64,000 nt of DNA from Dendrocalamus latiflorus (GCA_017311315.1 CM029664.1:42848640-42912639), one strand, 5' to 3'; counted from the stretch's first letter, positions 1-10,690 are shown. Program-made: numbers and translations. Notes: generated by a model not told the origin, from the sequence alone.

Positions 1-739
1 AATGACATTTATGCATAGTATAGATCATAAAGAGTTAAAAATAGACAGTAAAAAGTGCTTTTTTGAAGCTCTAACTTGAAACGACAAGAAAAATTCTACG
101 ACTATAAGAACGATCAGTAGAACATGTGTTCAAGGTGGTAGACATAGCTAACATCAACTGAAAAAAACACAGTGCATCAGAAATTCACTTCACCAGACAA
201 ATCCACCACACAAGGTGCAATGAAACATGCTTATACATTCACTCCAATTAACACAAACCACTGCCTGATACAACTTGACAATTCACTTCTCGAACATTGC
301 AACCATCATACCTGGAAACCAAAAAACGAGGTAGGATTGCTGTCAAAACATCATGACTTGTGAAATCCTGCAAAGAAAAGGATGCAAGTAAAATTAGTTG
401 GGTGATAAAAAAATTGCAAATTCTAAAAGACTTCAAATGAACTCCACCTACTTTTCCACGAGGCTGGGAATTTTGTAAATAATTCGTTAGATGACCTCGA
501 AAGCTAGCATGCAATATTCTCTCCATCCTTATTGTAGTTCTGAAAGTAACATCCTTCTTCGCGGGGAATGGGTGCTAGAGCCAATCTCTTATGAATACAA
601 TTTTCATCTTATACTTGAGACATATGACATCATGTCTGTAGTTAGTAAAAGATTCATGTTTTTGCATAGTTTAGAACCAATTGCCCCTTCTCAATTCTAT
701 GCAGATTTTGATTATAGCTTTCTTCTCCTCCACCTCTCC

Positions 740-985
740 TGTGGAAGGAGTGGCCCCCACCTAAGCCCATCCGGCCTGTCAAAGAGTTGTAAAGCTCAAA
801 ATGGGATGTGTGTAATGACATAGATACCCCTATGGAGGGCACATGAATGTAAGGATAGGATTGTAAAATACGTTTCATGGAAATATATATATTTGCCCAG
901 GACATAGGGAAGGGGCAAGCATTGTCCATTCATCTCATCCATTTCACTACTCTCCTTCTATACTGTTTGGTCAGTAGCCACAATA
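740..985 (+). repeat. 5' LTR of the D1 gypsy element
   Basis: About 246 bp starting tgtgg and ending ccacaata, followed directly by the primer-binding site. It matches the 5' LTR at 24361-24604 closely. The last bases read caata, whereas both 3' LTR copies read caaca. Confidence 0.88.
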
Positions 986-1035
986 GTTGGCGCCGTCCGT
1001 GGGGACGATGGAGAGGAAGCCACATACTTTGAGAA

Positions 1036-2414
1036 GTGATGGCTCCAAAGAAAGCTTCATCGACAGCGAGGAAGAAACGGAGCACGACGATAGCGTTTGC
1101 AAACACTAGGGTTTCGATCGGTAGACCGCCTGCGCCAACGTCAGGAGCCGGTGCTGATGGCAACACTGGTGTCATGAGCACCGACGTCGACATCCGTGGC
1201 ACGGCTGATGGCCCCGCCGCTGGCGCAGCGGTTGGCCTCGGTAACAGCGCCCGGGTTGGCGGGTGTAGCAAAGCCGATGCCCACACATGTATGCCCAGCG
1301 GCTCGGCGTCCAGTGCAGGAGCGACAGGTGGCCTCGGCGGCTGCACCGGTTTTGTCACCAACCTCGGGGCCCATCGTACCGACGCACCGAACAGCTCTGG
1401 GGGACAGGCTATGGTCCCCACCAACCCGGTAGTCTGCACCAACGCCCAGGCCGGTGGGAGCCACCTTAATGGTGGAGAATGCCCTGCTCGCAGCCCTGGG
1501 TACGTTGCAGCACAAGCTGGCAGATCTCTGAGGAGCCGTGCGGGAAATGCAAGAGGCTCAGAGCCAGCAGGAGGCGCGGAGCCGGCAAACCCCGCCAGCG
1601 GCGTCGGCGGAAGCTACACCGGACCAGGCGGACAGCCATGACTCTCCCACCTCCGGTCGCATTGCGCTTCGATGTGTGGATCCGGAGTCCCCTCTTTCCG
1701 CCGGCATGCAGCAGTCGGCGTGGTCAGAGGACTTCAAGTTCCCCACTATCGAACCGTACAAGGGTGACACGGACCCCAGGGAGTTCGTTCGCATGTACGA
1801 AACCGCCATCGAGGTTGCTGGAAGGGACAACTCCACCAAGGCGAAGGGACTGCCGCTTGTGTGGCAGAGAGTAGCGCTCTCTTGGTTTTTTTACCATAGA
1901 GCCAAACTCTATCTACGCATGGGAACAGATCCAAGACCGCTTGTATAACAACTTCCAGGGAAACTACGTCGAGCGCGTCGATGCGGATCAACTCTTCGCC
2001 ACCAAGCAAAAGCCCTCGAAAAAGCTTCGAGAGTACTTCAAGCATTTTGCCAAGGTTCGCTGCCAAGTCAAGGATGTCAATAAGACCACTATCATCAATG
2101 CAGCTATCCAAGGTCTTCACCTGGGGCTGCCAGCCAAATACAACGCACGTAAGCCGATAAAGACGGTGGCTAAGCTCTTCTACAAGATGGAGGAGTACTT
2201 GAGGACGGAAGAGGACGCACAGTGGCGCAGAGGCGACAACTCCGACACCAACCAGGCAGAGGACTCACTGAAGGACAACTCCAAGCGCAAGAAAGACTCC
2301 TCAAAGGACACCTCCGAGCACAAGCAAGACTCCTCGAAGAACACTTCCAAACGCAAACAAGATTCGTCAAACGACAAGCCGCCTTCAGAATGCCCGATGC
2401 GTCTTCGACATTGA
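1036..2414 (+). pseudogene. Gag pseudogene of the D1 gypsy element
   Basis: The gag reading is broken over three overlapping frames (about 1036-1641, 1538-1948 and 1941-2414). The first part is Ala/Gly/Thr-rich and low complexity. The second has the conserved gag start around FKFPTIEPYKGDTDPREF. The third holds LREYFKHFAKVRCQVKD followed by a Lys/Ser/Asp-rich tail made of tandem KxDSSKDTS-type decapeptides. Gag would form the retrotransposon particle. No zinc knuckle can be read in this copy. Frameshifts and loss of the 3' end make it non-functional. The parallel copy is at 24658-26079. Confidence 0.75.
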
Positions 2415-2689
2415 AGGCGGCTCCGACGATAGTGCCCCCGCTGGCTGAGGATGGGGTCGTAGAGGTTGTTGACGCGAGCGAGGCCGAGGCCGTGACGATG
2501 GGACCCGCGGCGAAGGAGACCGCCAGCAGCACTGCCTGTGGTGTAAGGTGCATGGCTGTGGCGACCATCTCCAGTGGTAGCCCACATGCAGCAGCCCCAA
2601 GAGGGCCTTTTGCGCATACAGGCCCCAGAGGGCAGTCAACGCCGTGTTATAAACGTTATATTTGGGGGTTAAGGCTTAAGGCTTAAGCA

Positions 2690-2781
2690 TGCCCTGGACA
2701 TAGGGAAGGGGCAAACATTGTCCATTTATCTCATCCATTTCACTACTCTCCTTCTATATTGTTTGGTCAGTAGCCACAACA
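2690..2781 (+). repeat. 3' LTR remnant of the D1 gypsy element
   Basis: The last ~92 bp of the LTR (gccctggaca ... ccacaaca) are preserved and end exactly at the tctcc target duplication. It retains about 32 bp that are missing from the D2 3' LTR (30302-30513), so the two 3' LTRs have decayed independently. Confidence 0.85.
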
Positions 2782-3274
2782 TCTCCCTTTTCAGTAATCA
2801 AAGACAAGTAATCTATCAGATGCGATCATCTTCGTAAGGAATGTGTTGAATGGTGGCAATCCAAACTCTAGAAGATTCCAAACAATGCATGAACAAAGAT
2901 ATTTCCTAGGAGTACTCTAAAATAGCTAATTAAATAATTTAGGAAAGTTTCTAGCATGTAGATATTTTGTAAGAAGAGTGTAGATGTTCTCGATATTTTA
3001 GATCAAGAGCAATGATTTTGACACATGTCAAGAATCCAATGGTCCTTAACCTTTATAAATAGAGAACCTTGCCTCTTTCCATGACATGGTATTTTGAGCA
3101 AGGAAGAGGGTGAGTATAGGGTGTGAATGTTAGGCTAGCAACCAAAGGAGTGTGTACACTCTTGTGTAATAGTGTCTGTGTTACATAAATACATCTGATA
3201 TGTAACATCTTGAATATCTGCAAGCTGTAGAAGCCCATTTAGTGCTGTAAGAATATCCTCGACCTCAATCGGCA

Positions 3275-3404
3275 TATCATCCGAAGAAAATTTCAGATTT
3301 AAATTCTTAAGTCCTCTTGAGAGAAAGAGTTGGGCTTGATCTCCAATGATTTCCTTCTCTTCAACAGACGACATTACTTGCTTGATTTTATCTGTTCTTT
3401 TGAC
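3275..3404 (-). pseudogene. Ubiquitin-like exon fragment (D1 copy)
   Basis: Read on the minus strand, this encodes the middle of a ubiquitin-like fold: VKRTDKIKQVMSSVEEKEII, then the GDQAQLFLSRG block that corresponds to the PPDQQRLIFAG region of ubiquitin. The N-terminal strand (VNIFVRMLNG in the D3 copy) is missing upstream of the CAG at 3405-3407. The C-terminal strand with Gly-Gly is replaced after LNLKFSSDD by unrelated sequence, through a deletion of about 0.45 kb relative to D3. The remaining frame stays open to 3135 but no longer ends in Gly-Gly. I read it as a truncated pseudo-exon. Confidence 0.65.
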
Positions 3405-3419
3405 CTGAATGCAACATCA

Positions 3420-4550
3420 CTGAATTTGTAGCTTGCTATGATGCATGTCAGAGAATTAAAGCGGGCACCAGAGACGCACGATCCACATCTCCATGAAAAA
3501 CGATACATGGGCCTTGACGGACTCCCATCTCATGCTTGTGAAGAGGGAGTGGTGCAATAGATTCTCATCCAGTTGGGCTGCAGCTAGCTCATCCAACTCC
3601 TGGCCTCCTGTCGTTCGAGGGAAGACATTGCCTTTGTGCCACAGCCTGGGCGTCTGATCCTGCTGGTGTTCCTAAGGAATTAAGGTTGTCCATACCAGAG
3701 CTGGAGGGGGCGATCAATGTAGCAAGGCGAGAAGCTCGTTCCAAACCACGTAGCCCACCCATTGAGAAGTGGTGCCTTGGGTGCAACCTTATCGCCCACC
3801 TGGAGGAGGTGTTAATCACTAGTCTGTTGTTGTTTTCTTCCACAATGTCGATCAAAGAGGGCCGTGCCACCATAGTTTCCCGTGTTTCTTAGGTCGCATT
3901 GATGGCACTGGACCCAATTTAAGCATTGTCGGTGGAGCGCACTGCATGCGGTACGGTGGCAGACCACCAAGCTGTGGCGAGGCGTCCAATCGTCAGCTGG
4001 CAAGATGATAGGGGCTCCTGTCTGCTGTGATCACCGAGGCGGTTTCTGATGCTGCCATCCAACGGCGGTTGGCCGCGGCAAATGTTCTTGCCCTATAACC
4101 GATGGCCAACTCTGTAGAAGTACACATCTCCACATTGTGGGCCCACACACCCGAGGTGCCAACCATGCGCTGACGCTGAGGCAACATTTACTTCACCTTG
4201 GTTTGCCCCAACTCACTTCACTGAAATGGAATTTGACAGCCACAACACTCACCTACACATTGATGGGATAGGCCTTCCATTCTTGGCTCTAGGAACTGAG
4301 GATCAATAGGTAGATTCGGTGCCAGGTTAGTCGCTCTCACCTATAACTGAGGTTCTGTTGATGTCTGTAGCTTGTGCCTCGGCCTCGGTCGATGGAGCCA
4401 ACCAATTTGACACCCTTGCCACCCGGCGTAGGCCATGAGCAGGTCATCAATAGTTTACTTGCCTCCGGTTAGGTCCTCACCGAATGCCATGGCATCAGCT
4501 CGAAGCAAGGAAACCCTCAGTGCATATTTTGGGCTGGTTCATGTTTCTCA
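3420..4550. other. Duplicated sequence without a recognisable gene
   Basis: This part is about 95% identical by eye to 31120-32250 in D2. It is moderately GC-rich and has short open frames on both strands (for example 3589-3873 minus). None is recognisable, and frames are not conserved between the two copies. It may be captured host sequence or the 5' part of the Athila-like element whose gag follows. Confidence 0.5.
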
Positions 4551-4554
4551 AGCA

Positions 4555-5009
4555 AGATTGATCCTGAATTTATTGTGAAAAATTAAAGAATTAGGATATG
4601 AAGGAGAAGAACATGAAAATACTTATTTACATCTTAATGCTATAGATGAACTTTGCAGCTTGAATAAGATTAAGAGCATACCACCTGATGTTATGATGCT
4701 GAAATTATTTCCCTATTCCTTGAATGGTTTGCCAAATGGTAGTATTACAAGTTGGAAAGACTGTGCTCATGCTTTTATTGCTAAGTACTATCCACCGTCC
4801 AAAACCATGAGGATTAGGAATGAGATCATGACTTTTGCTAGAAAACCCAAGGAGGATTTATATAAAGCTTAGGAAAGATTTGAGAAATTATTATTAGGAT
4901 GTCCTCAAACATGCTATTAAAGAATGGATTTTGATTCCAACTTTTTTATCTTGGGCTTGATTCATTGTCAAAATGCACGTAGATTGTTGTGTTGGAGGAA
5001 CTTTTATGG
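4555..5009 (+). pseudogene. Athila/Tat-like gag fragment (D1 copy)
   Basis: The translated reading contains NAIDELCSLNKIK-type sequence, then MLKLFPYSLNG, SWKDCAHAFIAKYYPPSKT, LRNEIMTFARK-like and GGTFM blocks, in the order typical of Ty3/gypsy Athila/Tat gag. The usual YxAWERF tryptophan codon is a stop here (tag at about 4870), and more breaks follow. The reading is then interrupted at 5010 by another element. The D2 copy (32258-32720) shares the same stop, so the inactivation predates the duplication. Confidence 0.7.
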
Positions 5010-6747
5010 TGTAGGATCGAGTACGATGAGTTAGAGGGGGTGAATAACGCTTTCAAAATCTTCCCCCAAGTATCGACACAACACAGCAAAAATACAAACC
5101 CTCCGAAATTCAAGCCCAAAAGCTAAAATCACATAAACTCACTCAAACTGGTTTGATCGCCGGCCTTGCCCTAGTCTGACCGCTTGGCGGTGGGACCGCC
5201 CTAAGAACAATGCAATTAGCACAGCACCAGATCCAAAAATGATCTAACTCTCAAACCTCTAATCCAAATATAGTGAAACTTGGCATAAACACATTCAAGT
5301 ATGTTAGAAATCTATTTCTATGATAGATTATGATGATCAATGCCAAAATTCTAACCTTTATCCAAAATACTGAGAGTTGCACCAAAATCGAGTAAAAAAA
5401 GGAAAACCTTGACTTCCTCTTGCTCGTGAGTCCTAGATGATCTAGGTGACCATGTATGGGTTCTCACATGTCATAACAATCTAGATCATAGCACGAATTC
5501 AAGCAAAACCCTCACAAGAACGAAAACCCCAAATCACCTCTCTCTTGAAGGAAAACCATGCAAACTCAAGAACTTCCTCTAGATCATGCCTAGATGGATA
5601 GAATTTTATCTCTAGGAGATATCTCTACCTCTTACAAGTCTTGGGCACCAAAAGAGATCAAGAGAAGAGAAATTTAAACAAGAAATCCAAGCAAATCAAA
5701 AGCACAAGAGGAGATTCATGGCACAACTCACTTGAGCAAGCTTTCGATGTTCATTTCACTTGGAGATGAATATTTTACAGCCAATCCATTAGGATAGCAG
5801 AGCTCTAAGCCTAGAGCACACACACAAAAAGCTCCAACACTTGGAAACCCTAACCCTAGAATCCTTGGAGAGGCTTACCTCACAACTTAACACAAAACTT
5901 ATATAGTGGAGGCTCCTTACCTCTCATTTATTCCTACCCAGCATATCTTTAATGGATTATACCACTTACACATGGAAAAATCCAGTAACACACATAAACG
6001 ATTGTACTCTCGCACACACTTGCACACTTTTCAAAGCACGACTTCCGAAGGCTCCACAAGCGCTGTCCTCCACAAGCGCTATAAGACATTCAACCTCACA
6101 AAGATGTGACCTAAGCTACTTAATCTAGCACCACAGTTTAGCAAACCGCCACTCCACCCGGTATTGGATAATTTTCCAAATTGCCACCAACTAGTCTTCA
6201 TGAAAATAAGATACCCAACGTCTCATCGCCAAAATTGTATGCCTGCACTGAAGCTGTCGCCACTTGAAACACCCGAGTCTTATGGCACACTGCACTACAC
6301 CACAGTCCATGATGCTCAACGCCTTGCTGCCAAGATCGTACGCTTACTTCAAGAAACATCACCACTTGAAACACACAAGTCCAATTGGCATACCACATAC
6401 GCGCATTGCCTCTTCACAAGAGATGATGCTCCACCTGAACTTACACGATACTCCATTGCCACCAAGCCTCGGTCTTACCATGACTAACACTGCATGGACA
6501 CCGCCATGACTAACAACCAAAACCAAAACCAACTCAGCAACTTGATAGAGGGCCAGTCTGACCACGGCTAGCAAGCCAGCCAGACTGCTAAATCCCACCA
6601 GTCAAACTGCCAGGCAATGCCGATCTGATCGCCACCCCAGTCTAGTCTAACCAGTGCTACCAGAACAGCACAGGTCAAAATGCCAATTCACAAAAAATCA
6701 AACTTACTTAACAAAAGCAACACACAAATAATATCAAATATTCATCA
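5010..6747 (+). mobile_element. LTR-like / non-autonomous element inserted in the gag fragment
   Basis: The element begins tgtaggatcg and contains the gagggggtgaata block common to many grass repeats. It probably ends at ...ttcatca. Flanks are cttttatgg (5001-5009) and ctcttatgg (6748-6756), readable either as an imperfect 9-bp duplication or an exact 5-6-bp one. Joining the flanks restores GGTFM of the gag reading. The right part has gggccagtctgacc-type repeats. There is no coding capacity. It may be a solo LTR; class assignment is uncertain because the duplication length is ambiguous. Its left third is also present at 32721-33349. Confidence 0.6.
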
Positions 6748-6847
6748 CTCTTATGGAGTTGCCACCACATAGTCTTATAATCTTCCCTTTAATGAGTAAT
6801 TTGACAAACACCTTAAAGGCAATAATTTGAGTTTGAATTTTGGACTT

Positions 6848-7287
6848 TTAAAGCACATAAGTGTGCATCTCGGGCCGCCAACGGTCCACCAAGCCGTCAG
6901 CAGGGAACGGTCGAACGGGGAAGCGTCGTGATCGCTCCACGGCCTCGTCCCCGCCTGTGGCCAAGGCGGGTCTATCCTCATCCGTGGCCTGCACCATCCG
7001 GGCAAGAGGGAGTAGCCCGGCATCCTGTAGCCTACAAACAAAGTGAAGGTCAGCACGGAACGTTCTTACGGTAGCACTAAAACGCTGGCGGAGTACAAAC
7101 CTGACTGTCCAACGGGGGTTGAGTCTCCAGGCCACACGAGGTGTGCGTGTCCGGACCACTCCCAGCTCAACCGGCTCGTCCGTGCTCCCCAATGGCGGCA
7201 CACGACGGGAAGCGCGGTGCACGCGGTCCACATGCTCGTCCAACAGCGGGTACCGCCAGTCGGAGTCACGACCATCACGAGCCATAC
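6848..7287 (-). pseudogene. Plant mobile domain (PMD) protein, 5' coding fragment
   Basis: A 145-codon minus-strand frame starts ATG at 7285-7283, two bases after a good splice acceptor (tttttgcag, ending at 7288). The product has DSDWRYPLLDEHVDR near the start, AGLLPLARMV around residues 108-118, and LVDRWRPEMHTYVL at the end. These match the N-terminal landmarks of plant PMD (aminotransferase-like/MAIL) proteins, where the WRPETHTFHL block is normally followed by a conserved GEM...TLQDV region. Here the frame stops right after HTYVL, so the PMD core is missing and this is a truncated gene. A GTAAG...TTTGTAG segment inside (about 7028-7072) resembles a very short intron but also stays in frame. 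PMD genes are often spread by transposons. Confidence 0.55.
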
Positions 7288-8272
7288 CTGCAAAAAGAGT
7301 TCAAGTTAGCACTTATAAGGAACCAAAATAAACGGGTCGTAACCCACTACAATAAACGCGCACGATTAATTTGTACCCTCAATATTTACTGATTTTTCTA
7401 ATACATATAAATTTCACTGCACGATTAATTTGTACATTACGGTCATTGAAATGTCTATACTAAATTTTTCTATACTAAAATGTCTATACTAAATTTTTCT
7501 ATACTAAATTTTTCTACACTAAAATGTCTATACTAAATTTTTCTTTACTAAAATGTCTTGCTAAATTTTCTATACTAAAATGTCTATACTAAAATGTCTA
7601 TACTAATTTTTCTATACTAAAATGTCTATACTAAATATTTCTATACTAAAATGTCTATACTAAATTTTTCCATACTAAAATGTCTATACTAAATTTTTCT
7701 ACACTAAAATGTCTATACTAAATTTTTCTACACTAAAATGCCTATACTAACTTTTTCTATACTAAAATGTCTATACTAAATGTTTCTATACTAAAATGCC
7801 TATACTAAAATTTTCCATACTAAAATGTCTATACTAAATTTTCTACACTAAAATGTCTATACTAAACTTTCTACACTAAAATGTCTATACTAAATTTCTT
7901 ATACTAAAATGTCTATACTAAATTTTTCTACACTAAAATGTCTATACTAAATTTCCTATACTAAAATGTCAATACTAAAGTTTCTATAATAAAATGTCTA
8001 TACTAAATTTTTCTATATTAAAATGCCTACACTAAAATGTCTATACTAAATTTTTCTATACTAAAATGTCTATACTAAATTTTTCCATACTAAAATGTCT
8101 ATACTAAATTTTCTATACTAAAATGTCTATACTAAATTTTTCTATACTAAAATGTCTATACTAAATTCTCTACAATAATATACCAAAAATACTACACAAA
8201 ATTTCTACACTAAATTTTCTGCATCTACAGTTTTTACTAACACTAACAAAAATAATATACCAAAAAATTTAC
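7288..8272 (-). other. Putative first intron of the PMD gene
   Basis: On the minus strand a donor (GATCCAG then GTAAAT at 8272) and an acceptor (tttttgcag ending at 7288) frame a 985-nt interval. The interval is AT-rich and mostly made of a minisatellite. The splice sites are inferred from sequence only. Confidence 0.45.
7440..8200. repeat. 29-bp-type minisatellite (ctatactaaa half-units)
   Basis: About 760 bp are built from alternating half-units aaaatgtctatact and aaatttttctatact, giving a composite period near 29 bp with small length changes. Some 25 composite units are visible, with point variants such as ctacact and ccatact. It lies wholly inside the putative PMD-gene intron. Confidence 0.95.
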
Positions 8273-8420
8273 CTGGATCTGAATCCTCCCTCTCCTCTCC
8301 TCCTCCTCTCCCTCTCCTCTTCTCCCCCTCCTCTTCTCCCCCTTCTTCCTCTCCTCTTCTCCTCTCCTCTCCTTTCTCTTCTCTTCTTCTCTCGCGCTCG
8401 CTCGATCGATTGGGAAATGA
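8273..8420 (-). other. GA-rich 5' leader exon of the PMD gene
   Basis: On the minus strand this is an almost pure purine tract (gagaggagag repeats, plus-strand pyrimidines 8279-8403) that ends in GATCCAG at the inferred splice donor. It resembles the purine-rich leader beside the motif block at 19520-19680. Any transcript start is inferred. Confidence 0.4.
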
Positions 8421-8459
8421 AAACAGTGCTCGGCGGCGGTCGAGCGCGCCGCACCTTTA

Positions 8460-8720
8460 ACCCACCCCCAGTCGCCACACGGTTGGGCGACTGGAGTCAA
8501 GTTGCCCAACGGTGGGGCGACTGCAATAATCGCCCAACCGTTGGCAGGTTCGCCAGGCGTCGCCGCTGGGTTGGGCGAAAAGCTCCAGTCGCCCAATTTG
8601 TGTGCCGGGGGGGGAGGCGACTGGAGCCTATTTTTGTAAAAAAAAATTCCGCGGATATTTTTCTGTAATTTCGATTAAAAAATAGGTTATTCGTACAAAA
8701 AATTCGGCAAGCACCATCTG
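8460..8720 (-). repeat. gttgggcgac-motif block (transposon terminus, inward minus)
   Basis: This block has at least six copies or inverted copies of a gttgggcgac / gtcgcccaac motif, followed by an A/T-rich terminal part reading ataggttatt at about 8683-8692. The same organisation occurs at 10789-10990 (opposite orientation) and 19690-19925 (same orientation), with a fragment at 17510-17640. I read it as the terminal region of a DNA transposon family that also serves as upstream region of the PMD fragment. Confidence 0.55.
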
Positions 8721-8859
8721 AGTATCCCAACTCCAGCCAGATTGGGGGGAAAGACACACACCTACTTCTCCAATTATTTGTTAGAGTTTTTTTTTACTGT
8801 CATTGTAAACTTTCTGAGTCGTCCAATTCACGAGGATCCAACGGCCTCTATATCGTAGT

Positions 8860-9092
8860 GGTTGTGCTGTTTCTTATACCACATCGACACGTGGAGTTAC
8901 CTAGTCGAGTACGCTAGGGCTCACGTCCTCTGTGCGGTTTTTTATATTCTCGCAAGAATTGTTTATATTTCATCAAGTATGTCGGGGCTTGCAGTCATCG
9001 TATATTTTTATACTCCAGCAAGAGTTATTTATACTCCATCAAGCACACTAGGGCTCACGGCCAACGCACGGTTTTTTATAATCCAGTAAGAA
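8860..9092. repeat. Degenerate tandem repeat (~75 bp)
   Basis: Two to three diverged units of the form tagggctcacg ... gcggttttttata ... caagaattgttta are visible. Their wording loosely resembles the 90-93-bp array at 33351-33990 (tttatactccg, aggctcg), but I would not claim homology without alignment. Confidence 0.45.
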
Positions 9093-9562
9093 TTGTTTAT
9101 CACACAACTCTTCTCTCTAGAAATCTATCACAGATTTATCACTCTCAATATTTCTCTCACAAGACCACACACAAGAGAATCCTAGAAAGGAAAAAGAAAA
9201 CACATGCGCAGACTACATCTTTTCTTCTCATTCTCCTCTCATTTTCCATTACAACTGAACACACACGCTTTAATACACGTATGAGCCTCGACCAGCAGTT
9301 TGTTAGCTCATCCGCAACTCACACAACAAGCCGCACGCTAAACTCGGACGAAGATCAGACGATCTATTCCTGCATCACTAACTGCACGACATGCACATAC
9401 TAACTCCATGCATGCACACACGCTAACAGACTTGACCAATTCTCATGCACGTCCTTGCGGCCACTAACTAATTAACCCCCTAACTACTTCATCTTAAATG
9501 TGCGTGTGCACGTACATACATGAACTGTATCAAATGAACTAAGTCAAGATTAATTCCTAACA
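9093..9562 (-). repeat. 3' LTR of the short LTR element
   Basis: Ends cctaaca at 9562, directly beside the polypurine tract (plus ttctcccccttaatcttg from 9563). It differs from its partner by an ~11-bp indel near 9235-9250 and scattered substitutions. Confidence 0.8.
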
Positions 9563-10212
9563 TTCTCCCCCTTAATCTTGACTTGCTAAACTTCACAAGA
9601 CGAAGTCCGATCTCCTGACGCATCTCCAAGGAGTTTTACCTTCTTCTTGCTGACCATGCGGCTGGTGACACAACTTGTCGATGCCTTTCACTTCTTCACC
9701 ATCGGTGACACACCTCGCCGATGACTTCGACCTCTACCTCAACTCCAATTGTCTTTTGCCAGTACCATCAGCGACGGAGACTCGGACCGGAGCTTACATT
9801 AGTGAGTTCTTGGGCACACCTACAAGAACTCACGCTTTCTCGTGGACACAACTAACACGAGAATACACACATGTGCAACAGCTAGACGGGAGTACACGGA
9901 GAGAACACACTTCTATTCTCTTATACTACTAAGCTCTTGGACACGCACACAACTAATTCCCAGTGGAGGAAAACAGAAGAGCATCATGAGCACACACACA
10001 CAGCTTTTGGCACTCGACAGACCCGGAGCTTTTCCATGTGCTCTCATTCTTTATCCTCCACAATACCTCATGGGAGCCCGTCACTCCGTCATGCCACGCC
10101 TCACAGGCCACTGATATCGTGCCACATTGCGCCCCGCAGGCGTAGCGCCACAGCCAATGAGAGCCATCGTCGCCCAACCGAGCTGCGTCGCACGACTTCT
10201 CCTCGTACCTCG

Positions 10213-10224
10213 CTCTGATACCAA
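10213..10224 (-). other. Primer-binding site (initiator tRNA-Met)
   Basis: The minus-strand sequence TGGTATCAGAGC is the standard plant initiator-Met complement and lies two bases inside the LTR at 10227. Confidence 0.85.
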
Positions 10225-10226
10225 AT

Positions 10227-10690
10227 GTTGGAGTTGAATCACACAACTCTTCTCTCTGGAAATCTATCACAGATTTATCACTCTCAGTATTTCTCTCACA
10301 AGAACACACACAAGAGAATCGTAGAGAGGAAAAAGAAAACACATGCACAGACTACATCTTTTCTTCTCATTCTCCATTACAGCTGAACACACATGCTTTA
10401 ATACACGTATGAGCCTCAACCAGCAGTTAGTTAGCTCATCCGCAACTCACACAACAAGACGCGTGCTAAACTCGGACGAAGATCAGACGATCTATTCCTG
10501 CGTCACTAACTGCACGGCATGCACATACCAACTCCATGCATGCACACACGCTAACAGACTTGACCAATTCTCATGCACGTCCTCGTGGCCACTAACTAAT
10601 TAACCCCCTAACTACTTCATCTTAAACGTGCGTGTGCACGTACGTACATGAACTGTATCAAATGAACTAAGTCAAGATTAATTCCTAACA
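10227..10690 (-). repeat. 5' LTR of the short LTR element
   Basis: Begins tgttggagttg at 10227, two bases from the primer-binding site, and ends cctaaca at 10690. Confidence 0.82.

Larger units (their letters stand above)
740..2781 (+). mobile_element. Ty3/gypsy LTR retrotransposon, internally deleted (D1 copy)
   Basis: The 5' LTR is 740-985 and begins tgtgg. It is followed by a primer-binding site at 988-1005 (tggcgccgtccgtgggga, tRNA-Asp-like). Only the tail of the 3' LTR remains, at about 2690-2781. The target duplication tctcc flanks the element at 735-739 and 2782-2786. Compared with the D2 copy (24361-30513), everything from the end of gag to the middle of the 3' LTR, about 4 kb, is gone. 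The junction near 2671-2688 carries a short filler made of two copies of aaggctta. All pol domains are therefore missing. Confidence 0.9.
1..5640. repeat. Segmental duplication copy D1
   Basis: This stretch is repeated at high identity at about 23569-33349 (D2), and its outer parts are also repeated at about 21335-23390 (D3). D1 continues past the left window edge, because position 1 already aligns inside D2. The homology to D2 ends near 5640, where D2 switches to a tandem array at 33351. The module carries a degenerate minus-strand ubiquitin-like exon, a Ty3/gypsy insertion, an Athila-like gag fragment and the left third of another element. Because D1 and D2 share all of these insertions at the same bases, they descend from one already-invaded ancestor. 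Confidence 0.9.
9093..10690 (-). mobile_element. Short non-autonomous LTR element (minus orientation)
   Basis: Two direct repeats, 9093-9562 and 10227-10690 (about 465 bp, begin tgtt, end cctaaca), flank only 664 bp of internal DNA. On the minus strand the 5' LTR (10227-10690) is followed by a primer-binding site TGGTATCAGAGC (plus 10213-10224), complementary to initiator tRNA-Met. The 3' LTR (9093-9562) is preceded by the purine tract aagggggagaa. The interior has no gag or pol, so replication would need another element's proteins. No clear target duplication is visible, and the 9093 copy lacks a few bases at its tgtt end. It is TRIM-like but with long LTRs. Confidence 0.8.

Noticed and set aside
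8243..8596. Glu/Arg-rich minus frame (EEEERRGR)
   Set aside because: It translates the GA-rich leader tract and crosses the inferred splice donor. Low complexity only.
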